Of a stretch of 64,000 bases of DNA, positions 39,249 through 47,925 are shown piece by piece (the first letter of the stretch is position 1; each line of letters begins with the position of its first letter). The position numbers and the translations under genes are program-made. The notes beneath the pieces are model-generated. The model saw only the letters and a program-made list of their open reading frames with translations, had not been told where the DNA came from and did no database searches. The DNA is from Bacterioplanoides sp965219715 (GTDB taxonomy: Bacteria; Pseudomonadota; Gammaproteobacteria; Pseudomonadales; Oceanobacteraceae): the NCBI RefSeq assembly GCF_965219715.1, contig NZ_OZ244785.1, forward strand, positions 2,728,001 to 2,792,000. Reading direction: 5' to 3'.

Positions 39249-39342
39249 TTCCTGTATTTATTTTCTGACGCGCGGTAAATACTTCCATGTACGCTCGGCC
39301 GCCGCATCCATGCGGCAGACGGCCAGAAAACAAATACAGGAA
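39249..39342. repeat. Long palindromic element between rdgB and DUF4426 gene
   Basis: The 19-base arms TTCCTGTATTTATTTTCTG (39249-39267) and CAGAAAACAAATACAGGAA (39324-39342) are complementary at 18 of 19 positions. Between them is a hairpin GCCGCAT/ATGCGGC (39301-39316), flanked by GGCC on both sides, and a further TAAATAC copy that can compete for pairing with the left arm. The whole 94-base unit looks like a miniature non-coding element and has no coding role. No second copy was seen in the window. Confidence 0.65.
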
Positions 39343-39390
39343 CACTATTGTTGATTGTCATCTGACACCGAAACTTCGGCGCTTGAGGGG

Positions 39391-39840
39391 TTATTCTTCG
39401 TAAAAACGCTGACTGAACTTCACATCATAGGTACGCGTCTGACCGTCAGGCGTTGCTTGCAGTGAGATGTTGTACATATCACCGTCGTCGAAACGGAAAG
39501 TGCTGATGTAGTAAACCGCATTGGTTTCTTTAATTTCTTTAAATTCCAGCGTTTTTGACTGGCCAATTAAATTACGCAGCTGGCCTTCCACCTTGCCACT
39601 AACCGGCGAAGCCAATTCACCTTTACCACCTTTTTTCAGGATCGAAATACTCAGGTAACCCAGCGCACCGGAACGGGTAATACCGTAGGCTTCCGCCACA
39701 TCGGGTGTCAGGAAGGTAGAGTTCAGGCCAATATAGTGAACTTCATAATCGCCAAACACCTGCTTCTGCTCTCCGCGATCAAGGGCGAAGCTCATGGATG
39801 AAATCAGGGTTAACACAGCCAGTAGAAATGTTCTCATCAT
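39391..39840 (-). CDS. DUF4426 family periplasmic protein
   Basis: A 149-residue protein with a signal peptide (MMRTFLLAVLTLISSMSFA). The mature part (EQKQVFGDYEVHYIGLNSTF, then TPDVAEAYGITRSGALGYLS) matches the small DUF4426 family found beside metW and rdgB in Pseudomonas. It has no catalytic motif and no cysteine. It is 10 bases from metW. Its job is unknown; the conserved position is the main clue. Confidence 0.8.
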   Translation of the reverse strand: MMRTFLLAVLTLISSMSFALDRGEQKQVFGDYEVHYIGLNSTFLTPDVAEAYGITRSGALGYLSISILKKGGKGELASPVSGKVEGQLRNLIGQSKTLEFKEIKETNAVYYISTFRFDDGDMYNISLQATPDGQTRTYDVKFSQRFYEE

Positions 39841-39850
39841 GTTATCTCCG

Positions 39851-40468
39851 TTAGCGTCGGGTAATGTGGTAAACCGCGATCTCTCCTAGCATGGCTGGCC
39901 AGAGACGAATCGTCCAGTGTTGTTTATGCTGATCATCAACCACGGTTTTATTAAGAATTTTAATACCTTTCTCACGGCAAAGAATCTCAAAATCCTTAAA
40001 CGTACACATATGAATGTTCGGCGTGTCATACCAGTTGTATGGCAGAGTTTCTGACATAGGCATACGGCCTTTCAGCATCAGATAAAAACGGGTGCGCCAG
40101 TAACCGAAGTTAGGGAAAGTAACAATCGCTTCGTTACCGATGCGCAACATCTCATCCAGCAATAAATCCGGGCGCTCAACGGCCTGCAGCGCCTGAGTCA
40201 TAATAACGGTATCGATGCTGTTATCTTCGAAGTTACGCAGGCCATTATCCAGATCCTGCTCAATGACGTTTACACCATTACGAATGCAGGCCGTAATGTT
40301 ATCCGGGTTAATTTCCAGACCATAACCGCGTACATTTTTATGGCGCTGCAGATATTGCAGTAACGTTCCCTGGCCACAACCCAAGTCCAGTACCTGGCTG
40401 CCAGGTTTAACACCACGCTGAATTAATGCGTGATCGTCTCGCAGCAGTTCGCTTGTTGCTGTTGTCAT
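39851..40468 (-). CDS. metW: Methionine biosynthesis protein MetW
   Basis: SAM-dependent methyltransferase-fold protein that supports the acyltransferase MetX in many proteobacteria. It has 205 residues. The SAM-binding loop VLDLGCGQGTLLQYL lies near residues 25-39, and NSIDTVIMTQALQAVERPDL near 79 is typical of MetW. The ATG overlaps the metX stop by four bases (ATGA), so the two are coupled. Confidence 0.93.
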   Translation of the reverse strand: MTTATSELLRDDHALIQRGVKPGSQVLDLGCGQGTLLQYLQRHKNVRGYGLEINPDNITACIRNGVNVIEQDLDNGLRNFEDNSIDTVIMTQALQAVERPDLLLDEMLRIGNEAIVTFPNFGYWRTRFYLMLKGRMPMSETLPYNWYDTPNIHMCTFKDFEILCREKGIKILNKTVVDDQHKQHWTIRLWPAMLGEIAVYHITRR

Positions 40469-41637
40469 GACGCCACTCCTGTCTCAGATAAAGCCGGAAT
40501 ATCACAGGCAACACGTTCCATGTAAGCCGAAAAGATATCCAGGTAACGTGGAATCGGCAGCAAAAATGCATCGTGACCGTTATCAGATTCGATGCAGGCA
40601 TAGCTGACGTTTTTGTCGGCATGAATTAATGCATCCACAATTTCCTGCGATCGTTCCGGAGAGAAACGCCAGTCGGTGGTAAATGACATCACCATAAAAT
40701 CGCATTGTGCATTGCTCAGGCATTTCACCAGATCATTGTCGTAATCGGCAGCCGGATCAAAATAATCCAGCGCTTTGGTCATCAACATGTAGGTGTTGGC
40801 ATCAAACCGGGTGGAGAATTTTTCACCCTGATAATGCAGATAACTTTCCACCTGAAATTCCGGTGCAAAACTGTAATTCAGTTTGCCTTCTTTTAATTCC
40901 CGGCCGAATTTCTGTTTCATCGCATCATCAGACAGATAAGTCAGATGTCCAAGCATACGCGCCTGCATTAAACCGGTTTTCGGAATGGTGTTATGTGCTG
41001 CGTAGTTGCCGTCGTGGAACTCCGGATCTTTGGCAATCGCCTGGCGTGCCACTTCGTTAAAGGCAATATTCTGCGCCGATAACTTAGGTGCTGAGGCAAT
41101 TACCACCGCATGGCGTAAACGTTCAGGAAATTGAATCGACCAGCGTAAAACCTGCATTCCGCCTAAGCTGCCACCAACAACCGCTGCCCATTGCTGAATG
41201 CCTAAGACATCAGCTAAACGTGCCTGGGAGTTAACCCAGTCACGGACGGCGACAATCGGAAATTCCGGCCCGTATTCCTTGCCCGTCTCGGGATTGATAC
41301 TGGTCGGCCCGGATGATCCCGAACAGCCCCCCAGATTATTCAGCGCCACCACAAAAAAGCGGTTGGTATCGATGGCCTTACCCGGACCAATCGCACTGTC
41401 CCACCAGCCTGGCTTTTTGTCGTCCATGCTGTGATAACCGGCGGCATGATGATCGCCACTTAAGGCATGGCAAATCAGAATGGCGTTGGAGTGATCTGCA
41501 TTCAGCTCACCATAGGTTTCGTACACCAGGTCGTAGCTCGGCAACACCCGGCCACTGCGCAATGTCAGCGGCTGATCAAAGTGATGTACCTGAGGCGTAA
41601 CCAGGCCAACAGAATCGTTGGGGATTTGTTCCGGCAT
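40465..41637 (-). CDS. metX: Homoserine O-acyltransferase MetX
   Basis: Alpha/beta-hydrolase that acylates homoserine, the first step of methionine synthesis. It has 390 residues from ATG 41637; upstream starts read into the intergenic region and lack similarity. The nucleophile serine is in GGSLGGMQVL, the oxyanion segment GGCSGSSGPTSINP precedes it, and the catalytic His is in SDNGHDAFLLP near the C-terminus. MetX members use acetyl-CoA or succinyl-CoA; gammaproteobacterial MetX-MetW pairs are often succinyl-specific, and I cannot decide this from sequence. Confidence 0.93.
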   Translation of the reverse strand: MPEQIPNDSVGLVTPQVHHFDQPLTLRSGRVLPSYDLVYETYGELNADHSNAILICHALSGDHHAAGYHSMDDKKPGWWDSAIGPGKAIDTNRFFVVALNNLGGCSGSSGPTSINPETGKEYGPEFPIVAVRDWVNSQARLADVLGIQQWAAVVGGSLGGMQVLRWSIQFPERLRHAVVIASAPKLSAQNIAFNEVARQAIAKDPEFHDGNYAAHNTIPKTGLMQARMLGHLTYLSDDAMKQKFGRELKEGKLNYSFAPEFQVESYLHYQGEKFSTRFDANTYMLMTKALDYFDPAADYDNDLVKCLSNAQCDFMVMSFTTDWRFSPERSQEIVDALIHADKNVSYACIESDNGHDAFLLPIPRYLDIFSAYMERVACDIPALSETGVAS

Positions 41638-41742
41638 GACAGTGGAATCCGTTACAGGAAGTGCAAAACACCTGATTTTATCAGGCCCACCCGCTGTTGT
41701 AGAGGGCGTCGGTGGTTTGCGGGTTGATACCATTGCCAACAG

Positions 41743-41771
41743 CTGACACCGCTGGCCTTTCGCGATACATA
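41743..41771 (+). promoter_or_regulatory. Candidate promoter of the small CxxC gene
   Basis: CTGACA (41743-41748) and TACATA (41766-41771) are spaced by 17 bases, with the predicted start about 33 bases before the ATG at 41811. The -10 match is weak. It lies in the divergent gap with metX. Confidence 0.35.
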
Positions 41772-41810
41772 ACGCTAGCCTGAACAGTAACAACTGCAGA
41801 GGACTGAGTG

Positions 41811-42170
41811 ATGGCGTATCGCGAATTTGTTGGCGTTTATAACGCAGAAGGTTCACTACTGGGTGAAATTCGATATGTTGTTGGCAAACTGACCGGCACC
41901 CGCAGTTGCGCCCTGTGTGATATCAGCCATGTACTGGCAGCAGAAAAAGAGAGTTTCACCGCTTTTAAGGAAAACTTCCCCGCTCCTTTTTTTAATCGCC
42001 ACCTGGATGAACTGGAAGCCGGGCAACTGGAACTGGCTAAAGATCGCGCGCCCTGCATTCTTGGGCTTGATGATGACGGCTGGCAGGTAGTGCTAACCCG
42101 GCAACATCTGGAGCAGTGTGATAAGTCTGTGAAGAAATTCAGAGAATTAATGTATTCATTATTGACATAA
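41811..42170 (+). CDS. Small conserved CxxC protein of unknown function
   Basis: A 119-residue soluble protein. It begins MAYREFVGVYNAEGSLLGEI, then has RYVVGKLTGTRSCALCD with a CxxC pair (near residues 33-37), a third cysteine in RAPCILG and a fourth in LEQCDKS. The four cysteines and one conserved His (ISHVLA) could bind a metal, but this is inference. AGAGGA lies 7 bases before the ATG at 41811. I believe similar proteins occur in marine gammaproteobacteria but I cannot name a family or function. Confidence 0.75.
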   Translation: MAYREFVGVYNAEGSLLGEIRYVVGKLTGTRSCALCDISHVLAAEKESFTAFKENFPAPFFNRHLDELEAGQLELAKDRAPCILGLDDDGWQVVLTRQHLEQCDKSVKKFRELMYSLLT

Positions 42171-42334
42171 TACCTCCAGAAACTTTTCTTGACCTCAACA
42201 AACGCCGCATAGGCTTATGGCAATATTTGTCGCAAAGCTTCTATATAGACCATTTTCTTATAAATAGTGCGCCTATAGCTTATTTCACCTAACCTGATCC
42301 GGTACAGGCGCTCTTACTGGACCTCGGTATTGTT

Positions 42335-43285
42335 ATGACTGTTGTTGGCCGAAAGCTGGATCAAAAATTTCTATCCCACCTGCAAAGCACGATCGATACA
42401 TCACCTGCCTGCATCATCATCGCAGAAGCTCCTGATGGAGAGATTATTTATATCAATGAATCCGTTGTGCGTTTTCGTGGCCAGACGGACTCTCGTTTGC
42501 TTGGCATACCCATTGAAGAATATATGCAATCATGGAAGGAATATTCCGAAGATGGTCAGCTACTTACAGGAGAGAAAATGCCGCTCGGTAGGGCTCTGGT
42601 TCATGGAGAAATTGTTGAAAATGAAATTGTGATTGTAGAACTGGACGATGGCCGAAAAAAATGGGCATTAGCCAGCGCTGCACCTGTATATGATGATGAT
42701 AGCAATATCATTGCTGCTACCGTTATCTGGTATGACATAACGGCACAAAAAGAATTGGAACAACAGCTACAGCATCACGCCAGCTTCGACTTTCTGACCA
42801 GTGTTTATTCTCGCCGGAAGTTTCTGGAATTAGCTGAACGTTTGTTAGCACGCAGCGATAGCATGCCAATCGCCTGCCTGATGTTAGATGTCGACGATTT
42901 TAAAAAGATTAATGATACCCTCGGCCACGAGGTTGGCGACCAGGTGCTGGTTGAATTTTCGCAATTACTATCAAACATGATCCGTCCGAACGACCTATTG
43001 GGCCGCTATGGTGGCGACGAATTTCTTATACTGATGCCAGGAGTAGACAAATCGCAAATCAGAGGAATAGCCGAAACCATTAACCGCAATATCGGTAAGT
43101 CTTCGATAGACGTCAGAAATCATTCACTATCAATCACCACCAGTATCGGTGCCTACGCTCTTGATCAACACACCGCAACACCAGAGCTTTGCGAACTTTT
43201 TCAGTTCGTTGACGCAGCCCTGTATATGGCAAAGAAAAACGGAAAAAACTGCGTACATTGTTACATCAGCAATTACCTTGAATAA
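42335..43285 (+). CDS. PAS-GGDEF diguanylate cyclase
   Basis: A 316-residue soluble protein. A PAS domain spans about residues 15-135 (PACIIIAEAPDGEIIYINES) and a GGDEF domain residues 150-310. The active-site motif GGDEF is intact at 226-230, and an allosteric I-site RPND is at 217-220, five residues before it, so it should make cyclic di-GMP and be inhibited by product. No membrane segment or signal. The PAS ligand is unknown. It converges with the LysR gene 15 bases away. Confidence 0.93.
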   Translation: MTVVGRKLDQKFLSHLQSTIDTSPACIIIAEAPDGEIIYINESVVRFRGQTDSRLLGIPIEEYMQSWKEYSEDGQLLTGEKMPLGRALVHGEIVENEIVIVELDDGRKKWALASAAPVYDDDSNIIAATVIWYDITAQKELEQQLQHHASFDFLTSVYSRRKFLELAERLLARSDSMPIACLMLDVDDFKKINDTLGHEVGDQVLVEFSQLLSNMIRPNDLLGRYGGDEFLILMPGVDKSQIRGIAETINRNIGKSSIDVRNHSLSITTSIGAYALDQHTATPELCELFQFVDAALYMAKKNGKNCVHCYISNYLE

Positions 43286-43299
43286 CAAATGTTTTTCAA

Positions 43300-44178
43300 T
43301 TACTCCTGCCAATCAGCAAAGTGCTGCAGCAGATAATTGATCGCCAGACGTGCTCGGGCTGGCAAAAAGCGACGATTCGGGTACACCACCCAGTTGTTAA
43401 TTCCCTGATACCAATAGGGTTCAAGTACCGGTACCGCAAGCCCCTGATCCACCAGCGGTTGAAGGTTACGTCGTGGCATATACGCAATGCCCAAGCCACT
43501 TTTACAGGCATTCACTAGCGCGTGCTGATTGTTGGTATGAATACGGCCACTGACTTTGACCGACGTTGCTCTGTCTGCCAGCTGAAAGGTCCATTGATCG
43601 TTATTGTAAATACACTGATGCTGGCGTAGCTGATCCGGATGCTCCGGAGTACCGAATTGCTGCAGATAATCGTTACTCGCAACCGCCATCATTGATCTCT
43701 GCACCAGCTTCCTTGCCACCAGTCCAGAGTCCTGTAACTGGCCAAAACGAATGGCAAAATCAAAACCGCTCTCAACAAAGTTAACGATATGCGTATTAAA
43801 GTCGAGCTGTAACTTCAGCTCCGGATGCTGACGGGCAAACTCCATCAACGCCGGCATCACATAGGTTTCGGAAAACGTTCCGGCGAGACTGACACGTAAC
43901 ACACCGCTGAGTTGATACTGTTGCGATCCCAGTTGCTCATTGGCCTGTTGTAAGCCATTCAGTAACTCCCGGCACTGCTGATAATAGAGATTACCGGCTT
44001 CGGTCAGGCTCACCAAGCGAGTGGTTCGGGCCACCAATGCCGACCCCAGTCGTTGCTCGAGGCGGGAGACCTGACGGCTGACATGGCTGGTGCTGCAACC
44101 CAACTCTTGCGCTGCGGCAGAAAACCCCTGCTTTTCTGCGACGGCGACAAACTCAATAATTCCATCGAAGCTATCCAC
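43300..44178 (-). CDS. LysR-family transcriptional regulator
   Basis: A 292-residue regulator. The N-terminal winged HTH (residues 9-60, FSAAAQELGCSTSHVSRQVS) is followed by the LysR substrate-binding fold (residues 88-290, GVLRVSLAGTFSETYVMPAL). The start is GTG at 44178 after AGAGGA. It is divergent from the DJ-1 family gene with a 123-base shared gap, the usual arrangement for a LysR protein that controls the neighbour. The effector is unknown. Confidence 0.92.
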   Translation of the reverse strand: MDSFDGIIEFVAVAEKQGFSAAAQELGCSTSHVSRQVSRLEQRLGSALVARTTRLVSLTEAGNLYYQQCRELLNGLQQANEQLGSQQYQLSGVLRVSLAGTFSETYVMPALMEFARQHPELKLQLDFNTHIVNFVESGFDFAIRFGQLQDSGLVARKLVQRSMMAVASNDYLQQFGTPEHPDQLRQHQCIYNNDQWTFQLADRATSVKVSGRIHTNNQHALVNACKSGLGIAYMPRRNLQPLVDQGLAVPVLEPYWYQGINNWVVYPNRRFLPARARLAINYLLQHFADWQE

Positions 44179-44301
44179 CGTTCCATTCCTCTACTTTTGC
44201 CAAACAGCAATAATGATTTGTCGATCTACCAGATTATAACCAGACCAGCAAAGCTTTAGCATAATCACCGTTAACGCATCTCCGCTAATGAGGCACCTGT
44301 T

Positions 44302-44976
44302 ATGAAGAAAGTTCTGATTCCCGTTACTAACCACGCCACACTGGGCGATACCGATCAGGCCAACGGCACTTACTCGCCAGAGCTGACCCACGTTGTTGAT
44401 TTGCTGAATAAGGCCAACATCGATTACGACATCATTTCGATCCAGGGTGGCAAAGCACCAATCTACGGTACCGATATTGAAAATGATCCGGTGAACGATC
44501 AGGTACTGGCTGACGACAACTTCAGCAACCGTATGAACAACACCATCCCGGCTTCCCAGATCAATATCGACGATTACGCTGCGATCTTCTATCCGGGTGG
44601 TTTTGGCCTGCTGTCTGATCTGGCAGAAAACAAACAAGTTGCTGACCTAGCCGCGTCACATTACGAAGCTGGCGGTATTCTGGCTGCGGTATGCCATGGT
44701 CCTGCGAGCCTGCTGCCAATCACCTTATCTAACGGCGAAAAACTGCTGGCAAGCAAATCGGTCACTGGTTTCACCCGTGAGGAAGAAGTGGATTACGGCA
44801 CCATCAACGACATCCCGTTCCTGCTGGAAGAGTCGCTGGCACGCACAGCTGCTAAATACTCTAAGGTTCAGCCATGGGGCGAGTTTGTTATCGAAGACGA
44901 ACGCGTTATTACGGGTCAGAACCCTTCCAGTGCCCACGCAGTTGGCGAAGCGCTGGTACGTTTATTAAACGCCTGA
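44302..44976 (+). CDS. DJ-1/PfpI family protein (Hsp31/glyoxalase III-like)
   Basis: A 224-residue class I glutamine-amidotransferase-fold protein. The nucleophile elbow AAVCHGPASLL holds a Cys followed by His (near residues 132-134), and an upstream Glu in TYSPEL (near 26) is the expected acid. The layout, with IFYPGGFG near 94, fits the Hsp31-like branch, whose members act on methylglyoxal or on glycated proteins; the activity here is inferred. It is divergent from a LysR gene, which may control it. Confidence 0.85.
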   Translation: MKKVLIPVTNHATLGDTDQANGTYSPELTHVVDLLNKANIDYDIISIQGGKAPIYGTDIENDPVNDQVLADDNFSNRMNNTIPASQINIDDYAAIFYPGGFGLLSDLAENKQVADLAASHYEAGGILAAVCHGPASLLPITLSNGEKLLASKSVTGFTREEEVDYGTINDIPFLLEESLARTAAKYSKVQPWGEFVIEDERVITGQNPSSAHAVGEALVRLLNA

Positions 44977-45012
44977 GCCCAGCATTAGCCTGATTGGCTG
45001 TATGCCAGATAC

Positions 45013-45044
45013 AAAAAAGCCTGCATCAATGCAGGCTTTTTTTG
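45013..45044. terminator. Bidirectional terminator between DJ-1 and DM13 genes
   Basis: AAAAAAGCCTGCA and TGCAGGCTTTTTT form a strong stem with a 4-base loop and T runs on both strands. It lies between convergent genes (44302-44976 and 45067-45546) and can end transcripts from both sides. Confidence 0.9.
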
Positions 45045-45066
45045 TTGTAGAGAACGTACCCTGCCG

Positions 45067-45546
45067 TCAGGGCTTAAACTGCGCTGCCGAAATAAACTGG
45101 CCAAAGGTTTCACACCAGACAATGGCGGTGTTGTAGTTATCCAACGAGATATTCTGCTGCAACGGTAAAATAAACCGATCGAAGGTCTGCACATCACCGA
45201 CCTGCACCATGTCGGATTTCAGACGATTAAAATCGGCTTCGGTTTCAACAAACTGTGGCGATAAATACAGCTTATAGTCTGGCCCTGGAGCCAGCTCACC
45301 TTCAAAGGCGATAAAACCATCACCCACACGTAACTTGCCTTCTCCCCAATGGAGGAAATCGCTGTCCTGCAGGTCTCGCTGAAACTCACCAATAAACTCG
45401 GTATGGGTAATTTTCTGCATCATTTCCAGATTGTCCGGTGACTTTGGCGCAATCAGAATGGGTAAGGCATAAATCCCTAAAGCAAAACCGATAAAACCAA
45501 TACCCAAATGGCTGACAATCAGCAGTGGCCAGAAAAATCGTTTCAT
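45067..45546 (-). CDS. DM13-domain membrane protein
   Basis: A 159-residue protein with one N-terminal membrane segment (about residues 6-32) and a C-terminal domain (residues 45-155) that fits DM13: GELAPGPDYKLYLSPQF, then TFDRFILPLQQNISLDNYN and the final IVWCETFGQFISAAQF. DM13 domains are predicted to carry electrons through their conserved cysteine; that function is not proved. It starts 20 bases after the thrE stop and is probably in one operon with it. Confidence 0.8.
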   Translation of the reverse strand: MKRFFWPLLIVSHLGIGFIGFALGIYALPILIAPKSPDNLEMMQKITHTEFIGEFQRDLQDSDFLHWGEGKLRVGDGFIAFEGELAPGPDYKLYLSPQFVETEADFNRLKSDMVQVGDVQTFDRFILPLQQNISLDNYNTAIVWCETFGQFISAAQFKP

Positions 45547-45565
45547 ACATTCTCCGATCAGAAGA

Positions 45566-46819
45566 TCATAAAGTTCGTCGCGGTGGCATTAATACGTTAG
45601 CAAAAATCAGCCCGGCAATCAGCGACATAAAAATCAAAAACACCTGGGAGCCAATCGCCACCTGGTTAAGCATCATTTCGCCGGAAATCATCGCATTTAA
45701 ACCAATATAGGCTTTGCTGCCCGGCACCAGAATCACAATACCCTGCAGCAAAGCGATGGAAGCCGGGGCTTTCATCCAGCGCGCGTACAGGTTGGCATAT
45801 ACTCCGACCGCTAATGCTCCAAAAAAGATCCCGATGGAACTGGTGAAATACACCATCGCCAGCTCGGCGCAGGAATACGCAATCACACCCGCCAGTATTC
45901 CCCAGAATGCGTCTTTTAAACGCGCCCGGAAAATAAACACCAGACAGATGGATAAAATCGGTACCGCCAGCCAATGTGCAATTTCCGGCACCGAAGGCGG
46001 CGCGATATAGGCAACATCACCAAACAGCGCGCGCCCCAGAGTCATCCCCAGTACAGCGCCAAAATACAGCTTAAACAACAGCATCATGGCGTCCATCACC
46101 CGTGCCGTTCCGGAAATCAGATCGCGCGCTGCCAGTTCCGCCAAACCAATCGTCAGCGCCAGGCCCGGAATAAAAATAATAATGCCGGACAGAATCACCA
46201 CCGGAATATTAATGCCGGGATCAAACACCGAAATAGCACACGCCCCCAGGGCACAAACAATGGCGGACAGTGGCTCCAGCATTTCCGCCATACGGCGGGA
46301 ACGCTCTGCGATAAACACCAACCAGTAGACGATAAAACCAAACAGCCCGGACCAGATAACATCATTCCAGCTGGTCTCCATCAGCATGGCAAAGGCTGCG
46401 GCGGCGGCGGTAAATGAACCGCAAGTCAACGCCACACCGTAAGGGTTCGGGCGTGATTCAATATCGGCCAGGCGCTCAATCGCCTCCTGCAGATTACGTT
46501 CTCCGGAAGCCAGTTCGTCCACCAGCTTGTCACAACGGGCCAGAGAGCCGAGATCGAGTTCTCCGGGAGTTACCCGGGCAATATGGGTGTATTCCTGAGT
46601 ATGAACACCGTTTGCTGCAGCACCTTGCGGATCCTCATCGTGATTCAGCACAAAGGTCATCGAAGTGGGCGATACCAGAAAATAACCTTCCAGACCCAGC
46701 TTGGCAGACACATTCTGCAGGTGAGCCTCCAGCCGATACGCCGGCGTACCGAACTTATGCAGCGCCTTGCCCAGCCGAATAATAAATTTCCGTTTATTTA
46801 AAAAATCATCGGCACTCAA
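45566..46819 (-). CDS. Threonine/serine exporter ThrE family protein
   Basis: A 417-residue inner membrane protein that fuses both halves of the ThrE family: an N-terminal part (residues 10-250, with GTPAYRLEAHLQNVSAKLGL and GSFTAAAAAFAMLM) and a C-terminal part (residues 275-410, VGVYANLYARWMKAPASIAL). In other bacteria the halves can be two small proteins. ThrE exports threonine and serine by the proton gradient. The start is TTG (46819) after AAGGTGA. About ten membrane segments are predicted. Confidence 0.88.
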   Translation of the reverse strand: MSADDFLNKRKFIIRLGKALHKFGTPAYRLEAHLQNVSAKLGLEGYFLVSPTSMTFVLNHDEDPQGAAANGVHTQEYTHIARVTPGELDLGSLARCDKLVDELASGERNLQEAIERLADIESRPNPYGVALTCGSFTAAAAAFAMLMETSWNDVIWSGLFGFIVYWLVFIAERSRRMAEMLEPLSAIVCALGACAISVFDPGINIPVVILSGIIIFIPGLALTIGLAELAARDLISGTARVMDAMMLLFKLYFGAVLGMTLGRALFGDVAYIAPPSVPEIAHWLAVPILSICLVFIFRARLKDAFWGILAGVIAYSCAELAMVYFTSSIGIFFGALAVGVYANLYARWMKAPASIALLQGIVILVPGSKAYIGLNAMISGEMMLNQVAIGSQVFLIFMSLIAGLIFANVLMPPRRTL

Positions 46820-46901
46820 CGTGTATTCACCTTAAATTGCGTGTCATCAGTGTAGCTGGCTCAGGTAGATCAGGCCGTGCCAGCTTATTTCAGCCAGAAA
46901 C

Positions 46902-46932
46902 AAAAAAAGCCAGGAACAAGTCCTGGCTTTTT
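46902..46932. terminator. Terminator between plsC-like gene and thrE-like gene
   Basis: Stem AAAAAGCCAGGA/TCCTGGCTTTTT with a 5-base loop, starting about 20 bases past the stop of the acyltransferase on the minus strand. It is symmetrical enough to act in both directions, but both neighbours are on the minus strand. Confidence 0.88.
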
Positions 46933-46954
46933 AGCTTCCGGAGTTGTTTCAGGG

Positions 46955-47701
46955 TCAGGAATGATACGATACCTTGGGTTGGCTGCGGCGTGCGGCCAGT
47001 TCCATGTCCATCTCATCAATCGCATCGGCGACAATGGTGCGACACTTTTCAGCCAGCGCTTTCACATCATCTTCACCCAGACCGTCGGTTGGAATCGGAT
47101 CGAGGAATTTCACCATGGCGGTACCGGCATGCAGACAGCTCAGATCAATATTCTTGTCGGATGACGAATAAATAATTGGCACAATCGGCAGCCCGGCTTC
47201 AATCGCCAGCGCAAAGGCACCGGATTTAAAAGGTAACAAACCACGACCACGGCTGCGGGTACCTTCCGGGAAGATATACACAGAACATTGCTTACGATTC
47301 ACATCATCAGCCACTGCTGCCATGGTTTCCCAGGCTTTGGCACGGTTCTTTTTGTTGATGTAAATATTGCCCGCCAACCAGAACAATAAGCCAAAAATCG
47401 GCACGTATTTCAGCGTGCTTTTTCCCAGAATCGCCACATTGCCAGGAATCATCTCAGTGTAAACAAACACATCCTGGTTATTCTGGTGGTTCGAGATATA
47501 AACCGCTTGCTTTCCCTGCATTGGATTGTGATTGGCCTGCTCCAGACGAATGCCCAAGAGATGACGGCCCCAGCCGAGAATACGGGCGCAGTCGCGGGTA
47601 TTATTCTGATGGAAAGGGCGAACGAAACAGACAACCAGACCGATAAAACAGGCCAGTAGAAAATAGCCGGTTAACAGAACGGCGCGAATATAAAACAGCA
47701 T
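46955..47701 (-). CDS. plsC: 1-acyl-sn-glycerol-3-phosphate acyltransferase
   Basis: Inner membrane enzyme that adds the second acyl chain to lysophosphatidic acid in phospholipid synthesis. It has 248 residues from ATG 47701 (upstream codons to 47773 lack similarity). The catalytic motif H-x4-D is NHQNNQD near 69-75, and the substrate motif FPEGTRSRG lies near 143-151. One membrane helix is at the N-terminus (about residues 5-27). The symbol is by family; several plsC paralogues can exist in one genome. Confidence 0.88.
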   Translation of the reverse strand: MLFYIRAVLLTGYFLLACFIGLVVCFVRPFHQNNTRDCARILGWGRHLLGIRLEQANHNPMQGKQAVYISNHQNNQDVFVYTEMIPGNVAILGKSTLKYVPIFGLLFWLAGNIYINKKNRAKAWETMAAVADDVNRKQCSVYIFPEGTRSRGRGLLPFKSGAFALAIEAGLPIVPIIYSSSDKNIDLSCLHAGTAMVKFLDPIPTDGLGEDDVKALAEKCRTIVADAIDEMDMELAARRSQPKVSYHS

Positions 47702-47864
47702 AAGATTCTTCTCATTATTATTCTGCAGAATCCATTCCGGTTTGGTGTTAATGGGGTTGTAACAATACTGCAATTATTTGATGTTAGCGGGGTTGGCGCA
47801 AGTTTTTCTGGCCAAAGCTGTTATTCCGTTAACGAAATAACCTGGCGAACTGCAGGCCAAAAGC

Positions 47865-47893
47865 AAAAAAGACAGGCAATAACCTGTCTTTTC
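47865..47893 (-). terminator. Terminator after ilvA
   Basis: Stem AAAAGACAGG/CCTGTCTTTT with a 6-base loop and flanking A and T runs, about 35-60 bases past the ilvA stop on the minus strand. It separates ilvA from plsC. Confidence 0.85.
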
Positions 47894-47925
47894 TGTCAGA
47901 GCACCATCACTGGATGCGGCTGCAA

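Noticed and set aside
39223..39345. N-terminal extension of RdgB
   Set aside because: It is translated from the palindromic element; the conserved RdgB N-terminus starts at 39222.
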